A DNA stretch of 64,000 bases from Pseudomonas simiae (GCF_900111895.1 NZ_FOKB01000009.1:124001-188000); one strand, 5' to 3'; positions 51,120-60,479 are shown, counted from the first letter of the stretch. A program made the numbers and translations. Notes: generated by a model not told the origin, from the letters alone.

Positions 51120-53035
51120 CAACGGCCGCGCAGGAAGAGTTTGTCCAGATCGTCCAGGCCCATCTGGGTCCAGGTCGGTCGGCCATGGTTGCATTGCCCG
51201 CTGCGTTCGGTGTTTTCCATGTCGCGCAGCAGGCCGTTCATTTCCGGCAAGGCCAGGCGGCGATTGGCGCGAATGGCACCGTGGCAGGCCATGGTGCCGA
51301 GCAGTTCGTTGATGTGGGCCTGGATGCGGTCACTGGTGCCGTATTCCATCAGGTCAGCCAGTACGTCGGCCACCAGCCGGTTGGCCTCGGCCTGCTTGAG
51401 CAGCGCAGGAATCTGACGGATGGCCAGGGTTTCCGGGCCCAGGCGCTGCAGTTCGAAGCCCAGCTTCTGGAACACGCTGTGGTGCTCTTCGGCACAATCG
51501 GCCTCGCGCTGGCTGACTGCCAGCGACTCCGGCACCAGCAGCGGCTGGCCGCTGAGGCCTTCGCTGGCCATGGCAATCTTGAGGCGTTCGTACATGATCC
51601 GCTCGTGGGCGGCGTGCATGTCCACCAGCACCAGGCCATGGGCGTTTTCCGCCAGGATGTAGATGCCCTTGAGCTGCGCCAACGCGTAGCCCAACGGCGG
51701 GATATCTCCACCGCCTTCCGGCAGGGCAACCGGCGCGCCCGGTTCAGCACCCGGCAGCGGCGCGAAAAACTCGCGGTAAGCAGCCTGGGCCTCAGCCACC
51801 GGCACCGCCGACTGTGGACGCGGGGTGTATTGGTATTGATAACCCGAGCCGGCGCCGGCATTCGGCGCGGTATAGGACGGTTGCGACTGCGGCGATTGCA
51901 ACAGGTTGGCCGCCAGGCTCATTTCGCCCTGGGGGCCAAACTCACCGGCTTGCGGGCCACTTGGGCGGACCACGGCCGTCACAATGGGCGCGGCCAATTG
52001 ATCATCTGGACGCACATCACCCAGGGTGCGGTGCAGGGTGCCATAGAGGAAGTCGTGCACCATGCGTCCGTCACGGAAGCGCACTTCGTGCTTGGTGGGG
52101 TGCACGTTAACGTCCACCACCGCCGGGTCGACCTCAAAAAACAGCACAAACGTTGGGTGCCGCCCGTTGAACAGCACATCGCGATAGGCCTGGCGCACCG
52201 CGTGGGCCACCAGTTTGTCGCGCACCGCACGGCCATTCACAAAGAAATACTGCAAGTCCGCCTGGCTGCGGGAGAAGGTCGGCAAGCCGACCCAGCCCCA
52301 CAGGCGCAGGCCATTGCGTTCGATTTCAATCGGCAGCGCCTGCTCCAGGAACCCCGGCCCGCAGATCGCCGACACACGGCGAGCGCGCGCGGCGTCATCG
52401 TGGGCTTCGTGCAAACTGAGGATGGTCTTGCCGTTATGACGCAAGTGAAACGCCACGTCGAAGCGGGCCAAGGCCAGGCGTTTGATGACTTCCTGCAGGT
52501 GATCGAATTCGGTTTTTTCGGCCTTGAGGAATTTACGCCGCGCCGGGGTGTTGAAGAACAGGTCGCGCACTTCCACCGAAGTACCGACGGGATGGGCTGC
52601 CGGCTGGACCCGAGGTGCCATGTCGCGACCTTCGGTTTCCACTTGCCAGGCCTGCTCGGCGCTGCGAGTGCGAGACGTCAGGGTCAGGCGCGCCACAGAG
52701 CTGATAGAGGCCAGGGCCTCACCGCGAAAGCCCAGGCTCATCACCCGTTCCAGGTCTTCCAAGTCGCGAATCTTGCTGGTGGCGTGACGCGCCAAGGCCA
52801 GCGGCAAGTCGTCGGAAGAAATGCCGCTGCCATCATCACGCACCCGCAGCAGCTTGACGCCGCCCTGCTCCACGTCGACATCAATGCGCTTGGCGCCGGA
52901 GTCGATGCTGTTTTCCAGCAGCTCCTTGATCACCGATGCCGGACGCTCCACAACCTCGCCCGCCGCAATCTGGTTGGCAAGACGTGGGCTCAGCAGTTCG
53001 ATGCGTGAGCCGTTGTCCAGAATGGATTCGCTCAT
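51119..53035 (-). CDS. mutL: DNA mismatch repair protein MutL
   Basis: The 638-residue protein has the GHKL ATPase N-domain (IAAGEVVERPASVIKELLENSIDSGA, DDGSGI, SLGFRGEALASI) and a C-terminal dimerisation domain joined by a low-complexity linker (about residues 370-450). The C-domain carries DMHAAHERIMYE, a form of the DQHA-x2-E-x4-E metal site, so this MutL is a latent endonuclease, unlike the E. coli protein. Its ATG shares one base with the amiB stop, and its stop with miaA. Confidence 0.97.
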   Translation of the reverse strand: MSESILDNGSRIELLSPRLANQIAAGEVVERPASVIKELLENSIDSGAKRIDVDVEQGGVKLLRVRDDGSGISSDDLPLALARHATSKIRDLEDLERVMSLGFRGEALASISSVARLTLTSRTRSAEQAWQVETEGRDMAPRVQPAAHPVGTSVEVRDLFFNTPARRKFLKAEKTEFDHLQEVIKRLALARFDVAFHLRHNGKTILSLHEAHDDAARARRVSAICGPGFLEQALPIEIERNGLRLWGWVGLPTFSRSQADLQYFFVNGRAVRDKLVAHAVRQAYRDVLFNGRHPTFVLFFEVDPAVVDVNVHPTKHEVRFRDGRMVHDFLYGTLHRTLGDVRPDDQLAAPIVTAVVRPSGPQAGEFGPQGEMSLAANLLQSPQSQPSYTAPNAGAGSGYQYQYTPRPQSAVPVAEAQAAYREFFAPLPGAEPGAPVALPEGGGDIPPLGYALAQLKGIYILAENAHGLVLVDMHAAHERIMYERLKIAMASEGLSGQPLLVPESLAVSQREADCAEEHHSVFQKLGFELQRLGPETLAIRQIPALLKQAEANRLVADVLADLMEYGTSDRIQAHINELLGTMACHGAIRANRRLALPEMNGLLRDMENTERSGQCNHGRPTWTQMGLDDLDKLFLRGR

Positions 53036-54456
53036 TACTGTGCCGCCAATTCAGTGCCAGGGATGGTCAACACCTGGCCGACTTTCAATTCATCCGTCTT
53101 CAGGTTGTTGGCGCTGCGCAAGGTAGCGGCCGACACCTGGAAACGCACGGCCAGCATGGCCAGGGTGTCGCCGGGCTGCACGCGATGGTCACGCGGGCCC
53201 TGAGCGATTTTCCCGGAGTCACGCAGCCAGGCGATATAGGTGCCCGGTGGCGGATTCTGCTGGAAGAACTGGCGAACACCGGCGCTGATGGAACGCGCCA
53301 GCGCCTGCTGGTGGCTGCCGGTCGCCAGTTTCGAGGCTTCGTTGGAATTGGAGATAAAGCCGGTTTCCACCAGGATCGAGGGGATGTCCGGCGATTTCAG
53401 CACCATGAAGCCCGCTTGCTCTACGCGCTGTTTGTGCAGCGGCGTAACGCGGCCGATATTGCTCAGGACCTTCTGGCCGACGTTCAGGCTGGACGTCAGC
53501 GAAGCGGTCATCGACAGGTCGAGCAACACACCGGCGAGCATTTTGTCCTTGTCATCGAGTGATACGTTGCCGGCTCCGCCGATCAGGTCGGAACGGTTTT
53601 CACTGTCGGCCAGCCAACGCGCGGTCTCGGAGGTAGCGCCGCGATCCGACAGGGCAAACACCGAGGCGCCAAAGGCTGCGGCCGAAGGCGCAGCGTCGGC
53701 ATGGATCGACACGAACAGGTCGGCGCCCTTCTTACGGGCGATTTCGGTACGGCCGCGCAATGGAATGAAGTAGTCGCCGGTACGGGTCAGCTCGGCGCGG
53801 TAGCCTTTCATCGCATTGATCTGACGCTGCAGTTCACGGGCAATCGCCAGTACCACGTCTTTTTCATGCTGACCGCGTGAACCGGAGGCACCCGGATCCT
53901 CACCACCGTGACCAGCATCGATCACCACGATAATGTCGCGCTTGCCGGCCGGAGCCGGTGGTGGCGGAGGCAGCTTGACCTGCGGTTGCGACGGATTGAC
54001 CGGAACCGCCGGGACAGTCGCAACGCTCGGGGGCGGTGCAGGTGGCGGGTTGGCATCGGCGGCATTGTCGAACAGGTCGACCACCAGTCGGTTGCCGTAC
54101 TGGGCGTTAGGCGCCAGGGAGAAGCTTTTCGGGGTCACGACCTTTTTCAGGTCGATCACCACGCGCAGGTCGGTCGGTGTCCGTTGGGCCGAGCGCATGG
54201 CGGTAATCGGGGTATTGGCGGTGGACACTTTCAACGGCGCGGCCAGGGTCGCGCCGTTGATGTCGATCACCAGGCGATCGGGCGCCGTCAGGGTAAAGAC
54301 GCTGTGCTGGACCGGCCCAGACAGGTCGAACACCAGTCGCGTGTTATCCGGCGCTCGCCACAGGCGCACACTTTTTACCTGTGAAGCAGCCAGAGCATTG
54401 ACAGTCATTGCCGCAAGCAACACCCCCACGACAGCAACCAACGCGCGAAAGCGCAT
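53035..54456 (-). CDS. amiB: N-acetylmuramoyl-L-alanine amidase with AMIN and LysM domains
   Basis: The 473-residue precursor has a signal peptide (FRALVAVVGVLLAAMTVNALA), an AMIN domain (VKSVRLWRAPDNTRLVFDLSGPVQH), a Pro-rich linker (PPPAPPPSVATVP), a zinc amidase_3 domain (VVIDAGHGGEDPGASGSRG, FVSIHADAA, ILVETGFISNSNEA) and a C-terminal LysM repeat (HRVQPGDTLAMLAVRFQVSAATLRSANNL). It cuts the amide between MurNAc and the stem peptide for daughter-cell separation. The ATG at 54456 gives a normal signal peptide. It lies between tsaE and mutL. Confidence 0.95.
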   Translation of the reverse strand: MRFRALVAVVGVLLAAMTVNALAASQVKSVRLWRAPDNTRLVFDLSGPVQHSVFTLTAPDRLVIDINGATLAAPLKVSTANTPITAMRSAQRTPTDLRVVIDLKKVVTPKSFSLAPNAQYGNRLVVDLFDNAADANPPPAPPPSVATVPAVPVNPSQPQVKLPPPPPAPAGKRDIIVVIDAGHGGEDPGASGSRGQHEKDVVLAIARELQRQINAMKGYRAELTRTGDYFIPLRGRTEIARKKGADLFVSIHADAAPSAAAFGASVFALSDRGATSETARWLADSENRSDLIGGAGNVSLDDKDKMLAGVLLDLSMTASLTSSLNVGQKVLSNIGRVTPLHKQRVEQAGFMVLKSPDIPSILVETGFISNSNEASKLATGSHQQALARSISAGVRQFFQQNPPPGTYIAWLRDSGKIAQGPRDHRVQPGDTLAMLAVRFQVSAATLRSANNLKTDELKVGQVLTIPGTELAAQ

Positions 54457-54471
54457 ACCTAACCCCACCAA

Positions 54472-54942
54472 TTATTTGAATTCCAATGCCAAAGCGGCGC
54501 ACCACGACTGGCCGCGCGCGCTCTGGGGCAACAACTTCAACTGACGCCCGTGCTCATGCGGCGTAATGGTAATGGTCATGTCAGGCTTTGGCAAAAAGCC
54601 TGTGCCTTTATCTGGCCACTCAATCAGGCACAACGCATCGTCATCGAAGTAATCCCGGATCCCCATGTATTCCAACTCTTCGGGGTCCACCAGACGATAG
54701 AGGTCAAAGTGGAAGGCGCGCACCGCACCGATTTCGTAGGGTTCGACCAGGGTGAACGTAGGGCTTTTTACTGCCCCAGTGTGGCCCAACCCGCGGATAA
54801 TCCCTCGGGACAACGTGGTCTTGCCCGCCCCCAAGTTGCCTTCCAGAAAGATCAGCCCTGTCCCCGCCGTCACCTGCGCAAGGCGTTGCCCGAACGCAAC
54901 GGTGGCCTCTTCATCGGCCAGGAAAAGGATTACTTCAGACAC
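54472..54942 (-). CDS. tsaE: tRNA threonylcarbamoyladenosine biosynthesis ATPase TsaE
   Basis: The 156-residue P-loop protein has GNLGAGKTTLSRGIIRGLG, KSPTFTLVEPY, FHFDLYRLVDPEELEYMG and CLIEWPDKG, all TsaE hallmarks. It works with TsaB and TsaD to modify A37 of tRNAs reading ANN codons. The GTG at 54942 is the start because GGAGGAGCAGTCGCC precedes it; longer in-frame extensions are not conserved. Its first 13 bases overlap the nnrD 3' end. Confidence 0.93.
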   Translation of the reverse strand: MSEVILFLADEEATVAFGQRLAQVTAGTGLIFLEGNLGAGKTTLSRGIIRGLGHTGAVKSPTFTLVEPYEIGAVRAFHFDLYRLVDPEELEYMGIRDYFDDDALCLIEWPDKGTGFLPKPDMTITITPHEHGRQLKLLPQSARGQSWCAALALEFK

Positions 54943-55790
54943 GGCGACTGCTCCTCCAACAATTGACGAATGGCAGGTATCAAGTCGCTGGCAGCCAAGC
55001 CACGACCAAAGGTGCCCTGGCGATCGCCCGCCGTGGCGTGCAACCAAACCGCCAGACAGCTTGCCTCATAGGCCTGCATGCCCTGGGCCAGCAACGCGCC
55101 CACCAGGCCGGCCAGGACATCGCCCAGCCCTGCAGTTGCCATCGCCGGATGACCTTGTTCACACCGTGAAACACGTCCGTCCGGGCTGGCAATCAAACTG
55201 CCAGCCCCCTTGAGGATAGCCACTGCATTGAATGTCTGGCTCAACGCGCGCGCCACCTTAAGGCGATCGGCCTGAACCTCGGCTATCGAAATGCCCAACA
55301 ACCGCGCGGCCTCCCCCGGATGCGGGGTGATCACGCAGTTGGCCGGCAAGCTGACGCTGCCGCTGGCGAGTTGGTTCAAGGCATCAGCGTCCCAGACTTG
55401 CGGCTGCTTGGCGTTGGCGGCTACAGACAGCAGGCTTTTGCCCCAGGACGCGTCTCCAAGGCCAGGCCCGATCACAATGACCGAGATCTTTTCCAGCAGG
55501 CCCATCAGTTGGTTGGCTGAGCTCACACCCACCGTCATGACTTCCGGCAAGCGAGCCAAAGCAGCTGGCACGTGCTCCAGGCGCGTTGCCAGGGACACCA
55601 TGCCCGCGCCACTGCGCAAGGCACTTTCTGCGCTCAGCAAGGCTGCGCCACCAAAGCCGCGGTCGCCACCTATGACCAACAGGTGGCCAAACCGGCCTTT
55701 ATGGTCGTCCGGGGAGCGCGCCGCCAGCTGCGGCAAATGGCCGTGCAAGAGGGACTGTACGTCGGTTATTGCGTGTTTTGTCTGCGGCAT
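54930..55790 (-). CDS. nnrD: ADP-dependent NAD(P)H-hydrate dehydratase
   Basis: The 286-residue ribokinase-like enzyme repairs damaged (hydrated) NAD(P)H using ADP. GRFGHLLVIGGDRGFGGAALLSAESALRSGAGMVSL, GPGLG, DADALN, VITPHPGEAARLL and ATAGLGDVLAGLVGALLAQG are family motifs. It matches only the C-terminal half of E. coli YjeF (Nnr): the epimerase half is absent here, so the epimerase must be coded elsewhere or be missing. It is divergent from queG across 63 bases. Confidence 0.94.
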   Translation of the reverse strand: MPQTKHAITDVQSLLHGHLPQLAARSPDDHKGRFGHLLVIGGDRGFGGAALLSAESALRSGAGMVSLATRLEHVPAALARLPEVMTVGVSSANQLMGLLEKISVIVIGPGLGDASWGKSLLSVAANAKQPQVWDADALNQLASGSVSLPANCVITPHPGEAARLLGISIAEVQADRLKVARALSQTFNAVAILKGAGSLIASPDGRVSRCEQGHPAMATAGLGDVLAGLVGALLAQGMQAYEASCLAVWLHATAGDRQGTFGRGLAASDLIPAIRQLLEEQSPCLK

Positions 55791-55853
55791 GCGTCTTCGA
55801 GCTCCGATGTCTGGCAGAATTATACCTATCTAACCTGCGGTTTCCCTTGTCTC

Positions 55854-56918
55854 ATGCCTGCCATCACCACCGATCTGCCCGCCCTCGCCCAATCGATCAA
55901 AGACTGGGGCCGCGAACTGGGCTTTCAACAAGTCGGCATCAGCGGCCTGGACCTCGCCGAGCATGAGCAGCACCTGCAACGCTGGCTCGACGCGGGCTAT
56001 CACGGCGAGATGGAGTACATGGGCGCCCATGGCAGCAAACGCTCTCATCCCGATGAACTGGTGCCCGGTACCTTGCGCGTGGTGTCGCTGCGCATGGATT
56101 ACCTACCGGGCGATACACAAATGGCCCAATTACTGGCCAAGCCGGAAAAAGCCTACATCTCGCGTTACGCCCTGGGCCGCGACTATCACAAGCTGATCCG
56201 CAAGCGCGTGCAGCAACTGGCTGACCGCATCCAGGCGCAGATCGGCCCTTTCGGTTTCCGCGCCTTTGTCGACAGCGCACCAGTGCTGGAAAAAGCCATC
56301 GCCGAAAAAGCCGGGCTGGGCTGGATCGGTAAAAACACCCTGGTACTCAATCGCAAGGCGGGCAGTTACTTCTTCCTCAGCGAGCTGTTTGTCGACTTGC
56401 CGCTGCCGATCGACGCGCCCCACAGCACTGAACACTGCGGCCGCTGCACTGCTTGCCTGGACATCTGCCCCACCAATGCCTTCGTCGGTCCCTATGTGTT
56501 GGACGCGCGACGCTGCATTTCCTACCTGACCATCGAGCTCAAACACGCGATTCCCGAGGACCTGCGCCCACTGATCGGCAACCGCGTGTTCGGCTGCGAT
56601 GACTGTCAGATCGTGTGCCCGTGGAATCGTTTCGCCCGCGCTACCGGCGAAAGCGATTTCAAGCCACGCCACAATCTGGATAACGCAGAACTGGCCGAGT
56701 TGTTTATGTGGGACGAGGATAAATTCCTCAGCAGCACCGAAGGCTCACCGCTGCGTCGTGCCGGCTACGAGCGCTGGCTGCGCAATCTCGCGGTGGGCCT
56801 GGGCAATGCGCCGTCGAGCATTCCAGTGCTGGAGGCTTTGAAGGCACGCCGGGATTACCCGTCGGAACTGGTGCGCGAACACGTGGAATGGGCACTGAAC
56901 CAGCACGCCAGCCGCTAG
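55854..56918 (+). CDS. queG: Epoxyqueuosine reductase QueG
   Basis: The 354-residue iron-sulfur and cobalamin enzyme carries out the last step of queuosine synthesis, reducing epoxyqueuosine in tRNA. Features seen: IKDWGRELGFQQVGISG, PVLEKAIAEKAGLGWIGKNT, two 4Fe-4S motifs (CGRCTACLDICPTNA and CDDCQIVCPWN) and a HEAT-like C-terminus. The ATG at 55854 is chosen because it gives the usual N-terminus; the open frame extends far upstream into nnrD without support. Its stop overlaps the convergent channel gene at a CTAG. Confidence 0.96.
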   Translation: MPAITTDLPALAQSIKDWGRELGFQQVGISGLDLAEHEQHLQRWLDAGYHGEMEYMGAHGSKRSHPDELVPGTLRVVSLRMDYLPGDTQMAQLLAKPEKAYISRYALGRDYHKLIRKRVQQLADRIQAQIGPFGFRAFVDSAPVLEKAIAEKAGLGWIGKNTLVLNRKAGSYFFLSELFVDLPLPIDAPHSTEHCGRCTACLDICPTNAFVGPYVLDARRCISYLTIELKHAIPEDLRPLIGNRVFGCDDCQIVCPWNRFARATGESDFKPRHNLDNAELAELFMWDEDKFLSSTEGSPLRRAGYERWLRNLAVGLGNAPSSIPVLEALKARRDYPSELVREHVEWALNQHASR

Positions 56919-57529
56919 TGCACATCGTCGTTGTAGACGAACTTGGGCATTTCCCAGTGAAAACGGATCGCCAGCAGGCGCAGTAGAAAGCCGCTGAACA
57001 GGGTCAGCAGGATCGCTTGCTCGCTGGGCAGCTCCAGATAAAGGCACAGCATATAAAACCAGGCGGCGAGGAACGACACACTGGCGTACAACTCGCGGCG
57101 AAAGATCAGCGGGATGTCGTTGCAGAAGATGTCGCGCAGGATGCCGCCGAAGACCCCGGTGATCACCCCGCTGACCGATGCCACCAGCATGCCGTGGCCC
57201 ATTTCCAGCGCAGTCATGCAACCGATCAGGGTGAAGGCCACCAGGCCCACGGCGTCCAGCGCCAGGAACAGCGAGCGCAGGCGGCGCATCAGCGGTGCGA
57301 TAAAGATCGTCACCAGTGCGGCAATGGAGGTCAGCACCAGGTATTCCGGGTGCTTGACCCAGGTCAGCGGGTAGTGCCCAAGCAGCACATCACGCACCGA
57401 ACCGCCACCCAACGCCGTCACACACGCGATCAGCACCACGCCGAACCAGTCCATGCCACGCCGTCCGGCCGACAGCGCGCCGGTCATGGCTTCGGCGGTG
57501 ATGGCGATGAGGTAGAGCATCAGCAGCAT
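56915..57529 (-). CDS. TRIC/UPF0126 family membrane protein (YadS-like)
   Basis: The 204-residue protein has seven hydrophobic segments arranged as two related halves, with the family motifs DWFGVVLIACVTALGGGSVRDVLLG and ASVSGVITGVFGGILRDIFCNDIPLIFRRELYAS. Prokaryotic relatives are trimeric cation (K+) channels of the TRIC family. Its stop overlaps that of queG by four bases. The physiological role in Pseudomonas is unknown. Confidence 0.88.
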   Translation of the reverse strand: MLLMLYLIAITAEAMTGALSAGRRGMDWFGVVLIACVTALGGGSVRDVLLGHYPLTWVKHPEYLVLTSIAALVTIFIAPLMRRLRSLFLALDAVGLVAFTLIGCMTALEMGHGMLVASVSGVITGVFGGILRDIFCNDIPLIFRRELYASVSFLAAWFYMLCLYLELPSEQAILLTLFSGFLLRLLAIRFHWEMPKFVYNDDVH

Positions 57530-57619
57530 GATGGCGATCCTTGCAATGAGGCCGGCAGTCTAATCATTTGCTGATGGCACCAAAAGAGGGCGCTTGGCGA
57601 AAGACCGCGTCGACCCTAC

Positions 57620-57704
57620 CGCAGGCGAGCCAGCTCCCCCATTTGTTCCGCGCGCGTCGTGACAAAACGGTCAAGCGTGGGAGCTGGCTTGCCTGCGATG
57701 GCGC
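57620..57704. repeat. REP doublet between TRIC gene and orn
   Basis: CCGCAGGCGAGCCAGCTCCC and GGGAGCTGGCTTGCCTGCGATG form imperfect inverted arms of the CTGGCTTGCCTGCGATGGCG class, with about 40 bases between. Confidence 0.78.
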
Positions 57705-57722
57705 CGGGCCAGGCGCCACATC

Positions 57723-58265
57723 TCAGGCCTTGATGAAATGCTTGCGGTAATGCTGCAGCTCGGCAATCGACTCGCGAATATCATCCAGCGCCAAGTGCGT
57801 GCTGCCTTTATGGAAGCTGTCTTTGACTTCCGGCGCCCAACGCGCAGCCAGCTCTTTAAGCGTGGACACATCCAGGTTGCGGTAGTGGAAGTAGCTTTCC
57901 AGCGCTTTCATATGCGTATAAAGGAAGCGACGATCCTGGCAGATGCTGTTGCCGCAGATCGGCGACTTGCCCTTGGGCACCCACTTTTCCAGGAAGGCGA
58001 TGGTCTCGGCTTCTGCTTCGGCCATGCTGATACGGCTGTCGCGCACGCGCTGGGTCAGGCCGGAGTTGCCATGAGTGCGGGTATTCCACTCGTCCATGGT
58101 GGCGAGGACGGCGTCGCTGTGGTGGATGGCAATCACCGGCCCTTCGGCCAAGGTGTTGAGGTTGCTGTCGGTGACAATCGTCGCCATTTCGATGATGACG
58201 TCGGTGTCAGGGTTCAGACCGGTCATTTCCAGATCGATCCAAATCAGGTTCTGTGGGTTTTGCAT
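57723..58265 (-). CDS. orn: Oligoribonuclease
   Basis: The 180-residue DEDDh exonuclease has Asp11 and Glu13 in IWIDLEMTGLNPDTD, GNSICQDRRFLYTHM, and the His/Asp motif HLALDDIRESI. It degrades dinucleotides, including pGpG from c-di-GMP turnover, and is usually essential in pseudomonads. The ATG at 58265 gives the standard N-terminus; the open frame runs far upstream into the rsgA region without support. It is divergent from rsgA. Confidence 0.97.
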   Translation of the reverse strand: MQNPQNLIWIDLEMTGLNPDTDVIIEMATIVTDSNLNTLAEGPVIAIHHSDAVLATMDEWNTRTHGNSGLTQRVRDSRISMAEAEAETIAFLEKWVPKGKSPICGNSICQDRRFLYTHMKALESYFHYRNLDVSTLKELAARWAPEVKDSFHKGSTHLALDDIRESIAELQHYRKHFIKA

Positions 58266-58373
58266 GGCTTGATTCTCTTGGCACCTTGGCTTAGCTGCGC
58301 AGTTTAGCAGGCAGGGGCATGCTAGACTCGCGACCGTTTTACCTAACCTTTGTATTATCGACACGGAACACCA

Positions 58374-59405
58374 ATGGCCAAACGCCAGCTCAACCGTCGC
58401 CAAAACTGGCGCATCGAAAAGATTCAAGGTGAACGCGCCGCTCGCGCCGCCAAACGTGAATCCTCCGCCGTGGAAGCGCTTGAAGGCGGCGACCTGGGCC
58501 CCGAGCAAACGGGCCTGGTGATCGCGCACTTTGGTGTACAGGTCGAAGTCGAGGCGCTGGAAGGCGAACTCGCAGGCTCTGTATCCCGTTGCCACCTGCG
58601 TGCCAACCTGCCTGCGCTGGTCACCGGCGACAAAGTGGTCTGGCGTGCCGGCAACCAGGGCATCGGCGTGATCGTCGCCCAACTGCCTCGCACCACCGAA
58701 CTGCGTCGCCCGGACAGCCGCGGCCAGCTCAAGCCAGTGGCGGCCAACGTCGACATGATTGTCATCGTGTTCGCGCCACTGCCTGAGCCGCATGCCAACC
58801 TGATCGACCGCTACCTGGTCGCAGCCGAGCACGCCGGCATCCGCCCGCTGTTGCTGTTGAACAAATTCGACCTGATCGACGAACAGAACGCCCCGGCGCT
58901 CAACGCCTTGCTGGCGGTGTATCGCACCCTCGGTTACCCGGTGCTGGAGGTTTCGGCGCATCACGGTAATGGTATGGAACAGCTGCAACAGCAGTTGGAC
59001 GGGCGCATCAGCGTGTTTGTCGGCCAGTCAGGCGTGGGTAAATCCTCGCTGGTCAACAGCCTGCTGCCGGAAGTCGACACCCGTGTAGGCCCGCTGTCGG
59101 AACTGTCCGGCCAGGGCACCCACACCACCACCACCGCGCGGCTGTTCCACTTCCCCGGCGGCGGTGAGTTGATCGACTCCCCAGGCATCCGTGAATTCGG
59201 CCTCGGCCACGTCAGCCGCAGCGATGTGGAAGCGGGCTTCATCGAATTCAACGACCTGATCGGCACCTGCCGCTTCCGCGACTGCAAACACGACCGCGAG
59301 CCGGGCTGTGCGTTGCTCAAGGCGCTGGAGGATGGGCGTGTGCAGCAGCAGCGGATGAACAGCTATCGGTCGATTATTGCGAGTCTGCCCGAAAGCAGTT
59401 ATTAA
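58374..59405 (+). CDS. rsgA: Small ribosomal subunit biogenesis GTPase RsgA
   Basis: The 343-residue circularly permuted GTPase has an OB-fold (HFGVQVEVEALEGELAGSVSRCHLRANLPALVTGDKVVW), permuted G motifs (NKFDLI, then GQSGVGKSSLVNSLLP, then DSPGIREFGL) and a C-terminal zinc motif (CRFRDCKHDREPGC). It tests the decoding centre of late 30S particles. The ATG at 58374 (MAKRQLNRRQNWR) is preferred over an ATG-type start eight codons earlier. A strong hairpin follows. Confidence 0.96.
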   Translation: MAKRQLNRRQNWRIEKIQGERAARAAKRESSAVEALEGGDLGPEQTGLVIAHFGVQVEVEALEGELAGSVSRCHLRANLPALVTGDKVVWRAGNQGIGVIVAQLPRTTELRRPDSRGQLKPVAANVDMIVIVFAPLPEPHANLIDRYLVAAEHAGIRPLLLLNKFDLIDEQNAPALNALLAVYRTLGYPVLEVSAHHGNGMEQLQQQLDGRISVFVGQSGVGKSSLVNSLLPEVDTRVGPLSELSGQGTHTTTTARLFHFPGGGELIDSPGIREFGLGHVSRSDVEAGFIEFNDLIGTCRFRDCKHDREPGCALLKALEDGRVQQQRMNSYRSIIASLPESSY

Positions 59406-59415
59406 ACTGCTGAAA

Positions 59416-59446
59416 CAACAAGGCCGCGATCATCGCGGCCTTGTTG
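59416..59446. terminator. Bidirectional terminator between rsgA and motB
   Basis: CAACAAGGCCGCGAT and ATCGCGGCCTTGTTG are 15-base inverse arms around one central base; the inner pairs will open to form a loop. It can end both convergent transcripts. Confidence 0.88.
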
Positions 59447-59456
59447 TATGTGAAGT

Positions 59457-60476
59457 CTACGAACCCGTACCTGGCACCGTAGGATCCTTCACCCCACCCT
59501 CATCAAACAAATTCAGCTTCTGGCGCAGTTCATGCGCCGGCAACGGCTCCTGCCCTGGCGGAATAGCGTTCGGATCGGCCGGCACTTCACCCGGCGCGCC
59601 CGCACCTTGGGTGGGTTGCGGTGCCGGCGGCGGGTCACCCTCAATCGCACGCTGGGCCTTTTTGGTCAGCACCACGATATCGATACGGCGGTTGATCGGG
59701 TTGAACGGGTCTTTCGCATCAAACAACTGCGAAGACGCAAACCCCACCACGCGCGCGACTTGCGGGTCCGGGTAGCTACCGGCCACCAACGCACGACGAG
59801 CTGCGTTGGCACGGTTGGCCGAGAGCTCCCAGTTGCCGAAGTCGCCCTGCCCCGCATAGGGTTTGGCGTCGGTGTGGCCACTGATGCTGATCTTGTTCGG
59901 CACCGCCTTGATGGTGTCGGCCATGGCCAGCAGGATGTCTTCGAAGTACGGCTTCAAGCGCGCACTGCCCGAGTCGAACATCGGTCGGTTGGCCGCATCG
60001 GTGATCTGGATGCGCAAACCGTCCGGGGTGATCTCGAACGAAATCTGATCCTTGAACTTCAGCAACTGCGGGTTTTCCTCGACCTTGTTCTGCAGCTCTT
60101 GCAGCAACAGCTCAAGACGCTCCTGCTCGACCTGTTCAGCCATGGCCTCGACGGTATCGCGCTCGATCGGGATTTTCTCCTGAGGCGATTCGGTCTTGAT
60201 TTCCGGGTTGATGGTGCGCTCAGGCGCCAACTGCGGTGAGCCGCCCAGGTCGATCACGAAGGGCGTGCCGCTTTCCGAGAAACCAATCGGGTCTTTGAAG
60301 TAGCCGGCAATGGCGATCTTCTGTTCCGGCGTGGCAGTGGACATCAGCCACAGCACCAGGAAGAACGCCATCATCGCCGTCGCAAAGTCGGCGAAGGCGA
60401 TCTTCCAAGCGCCGCCATGGTGCCCCGCAGCGAAGCGCTTGACGCGCTTGATGATTATCGGCTGGTTGTTTTCCAT
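59457..60476 (-). CDS. motB: Flagellar motor stator protein MotB
   Basis: The 339-residue protein has one N-terminal membrane helix with the essential proton-carrying Asp30 in FADFATAMMAFFLVLWLMS, a plug region, and an OmpA-like peptidoglycan-binding domain (ISGHTDAKPYAGQGDFGNWELSANRANAARRAL, NRRIDIVVLTKKAQ). The tail is Pro/Gly-rich. Pseudomonads have two stators, MotAB and MotCD; MotB features and the RsgA/Orn neighbourhood point to MotAB. Three bases separate it from motA. Confidence 0.95.
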   Translation of the reverse strand: MENNQPIIIKRVKRFAAGHHGGAWKIAFADFATAMMAFFLVLWLMSTATPEQKIAIAGYFKDPIGFSESGTPFVIDLGGSPQLAPERTINPEIKTESPQEKIPIERDTVEAMAEQVEQERLELLLQELQNKVEENPQLLKFKDQISFEITPDGLRIQITDAANRPMFDSGSARLKPYFEDILLAMADTIKAVPNKISISGHTDAKPYAGQGDFGNWELSANRANAARRALVAGSYPDPQVARVVGFASSQLFDAKDPFNPINRRIDIVVLTKKAQRAIEGDPPPAPQPTQGAGAPGEVPADPNAIPPGQEPLPAHELRQKLNLFDEGGVKDPTVPGTGS

Positions 60477-60479
60477 GGC

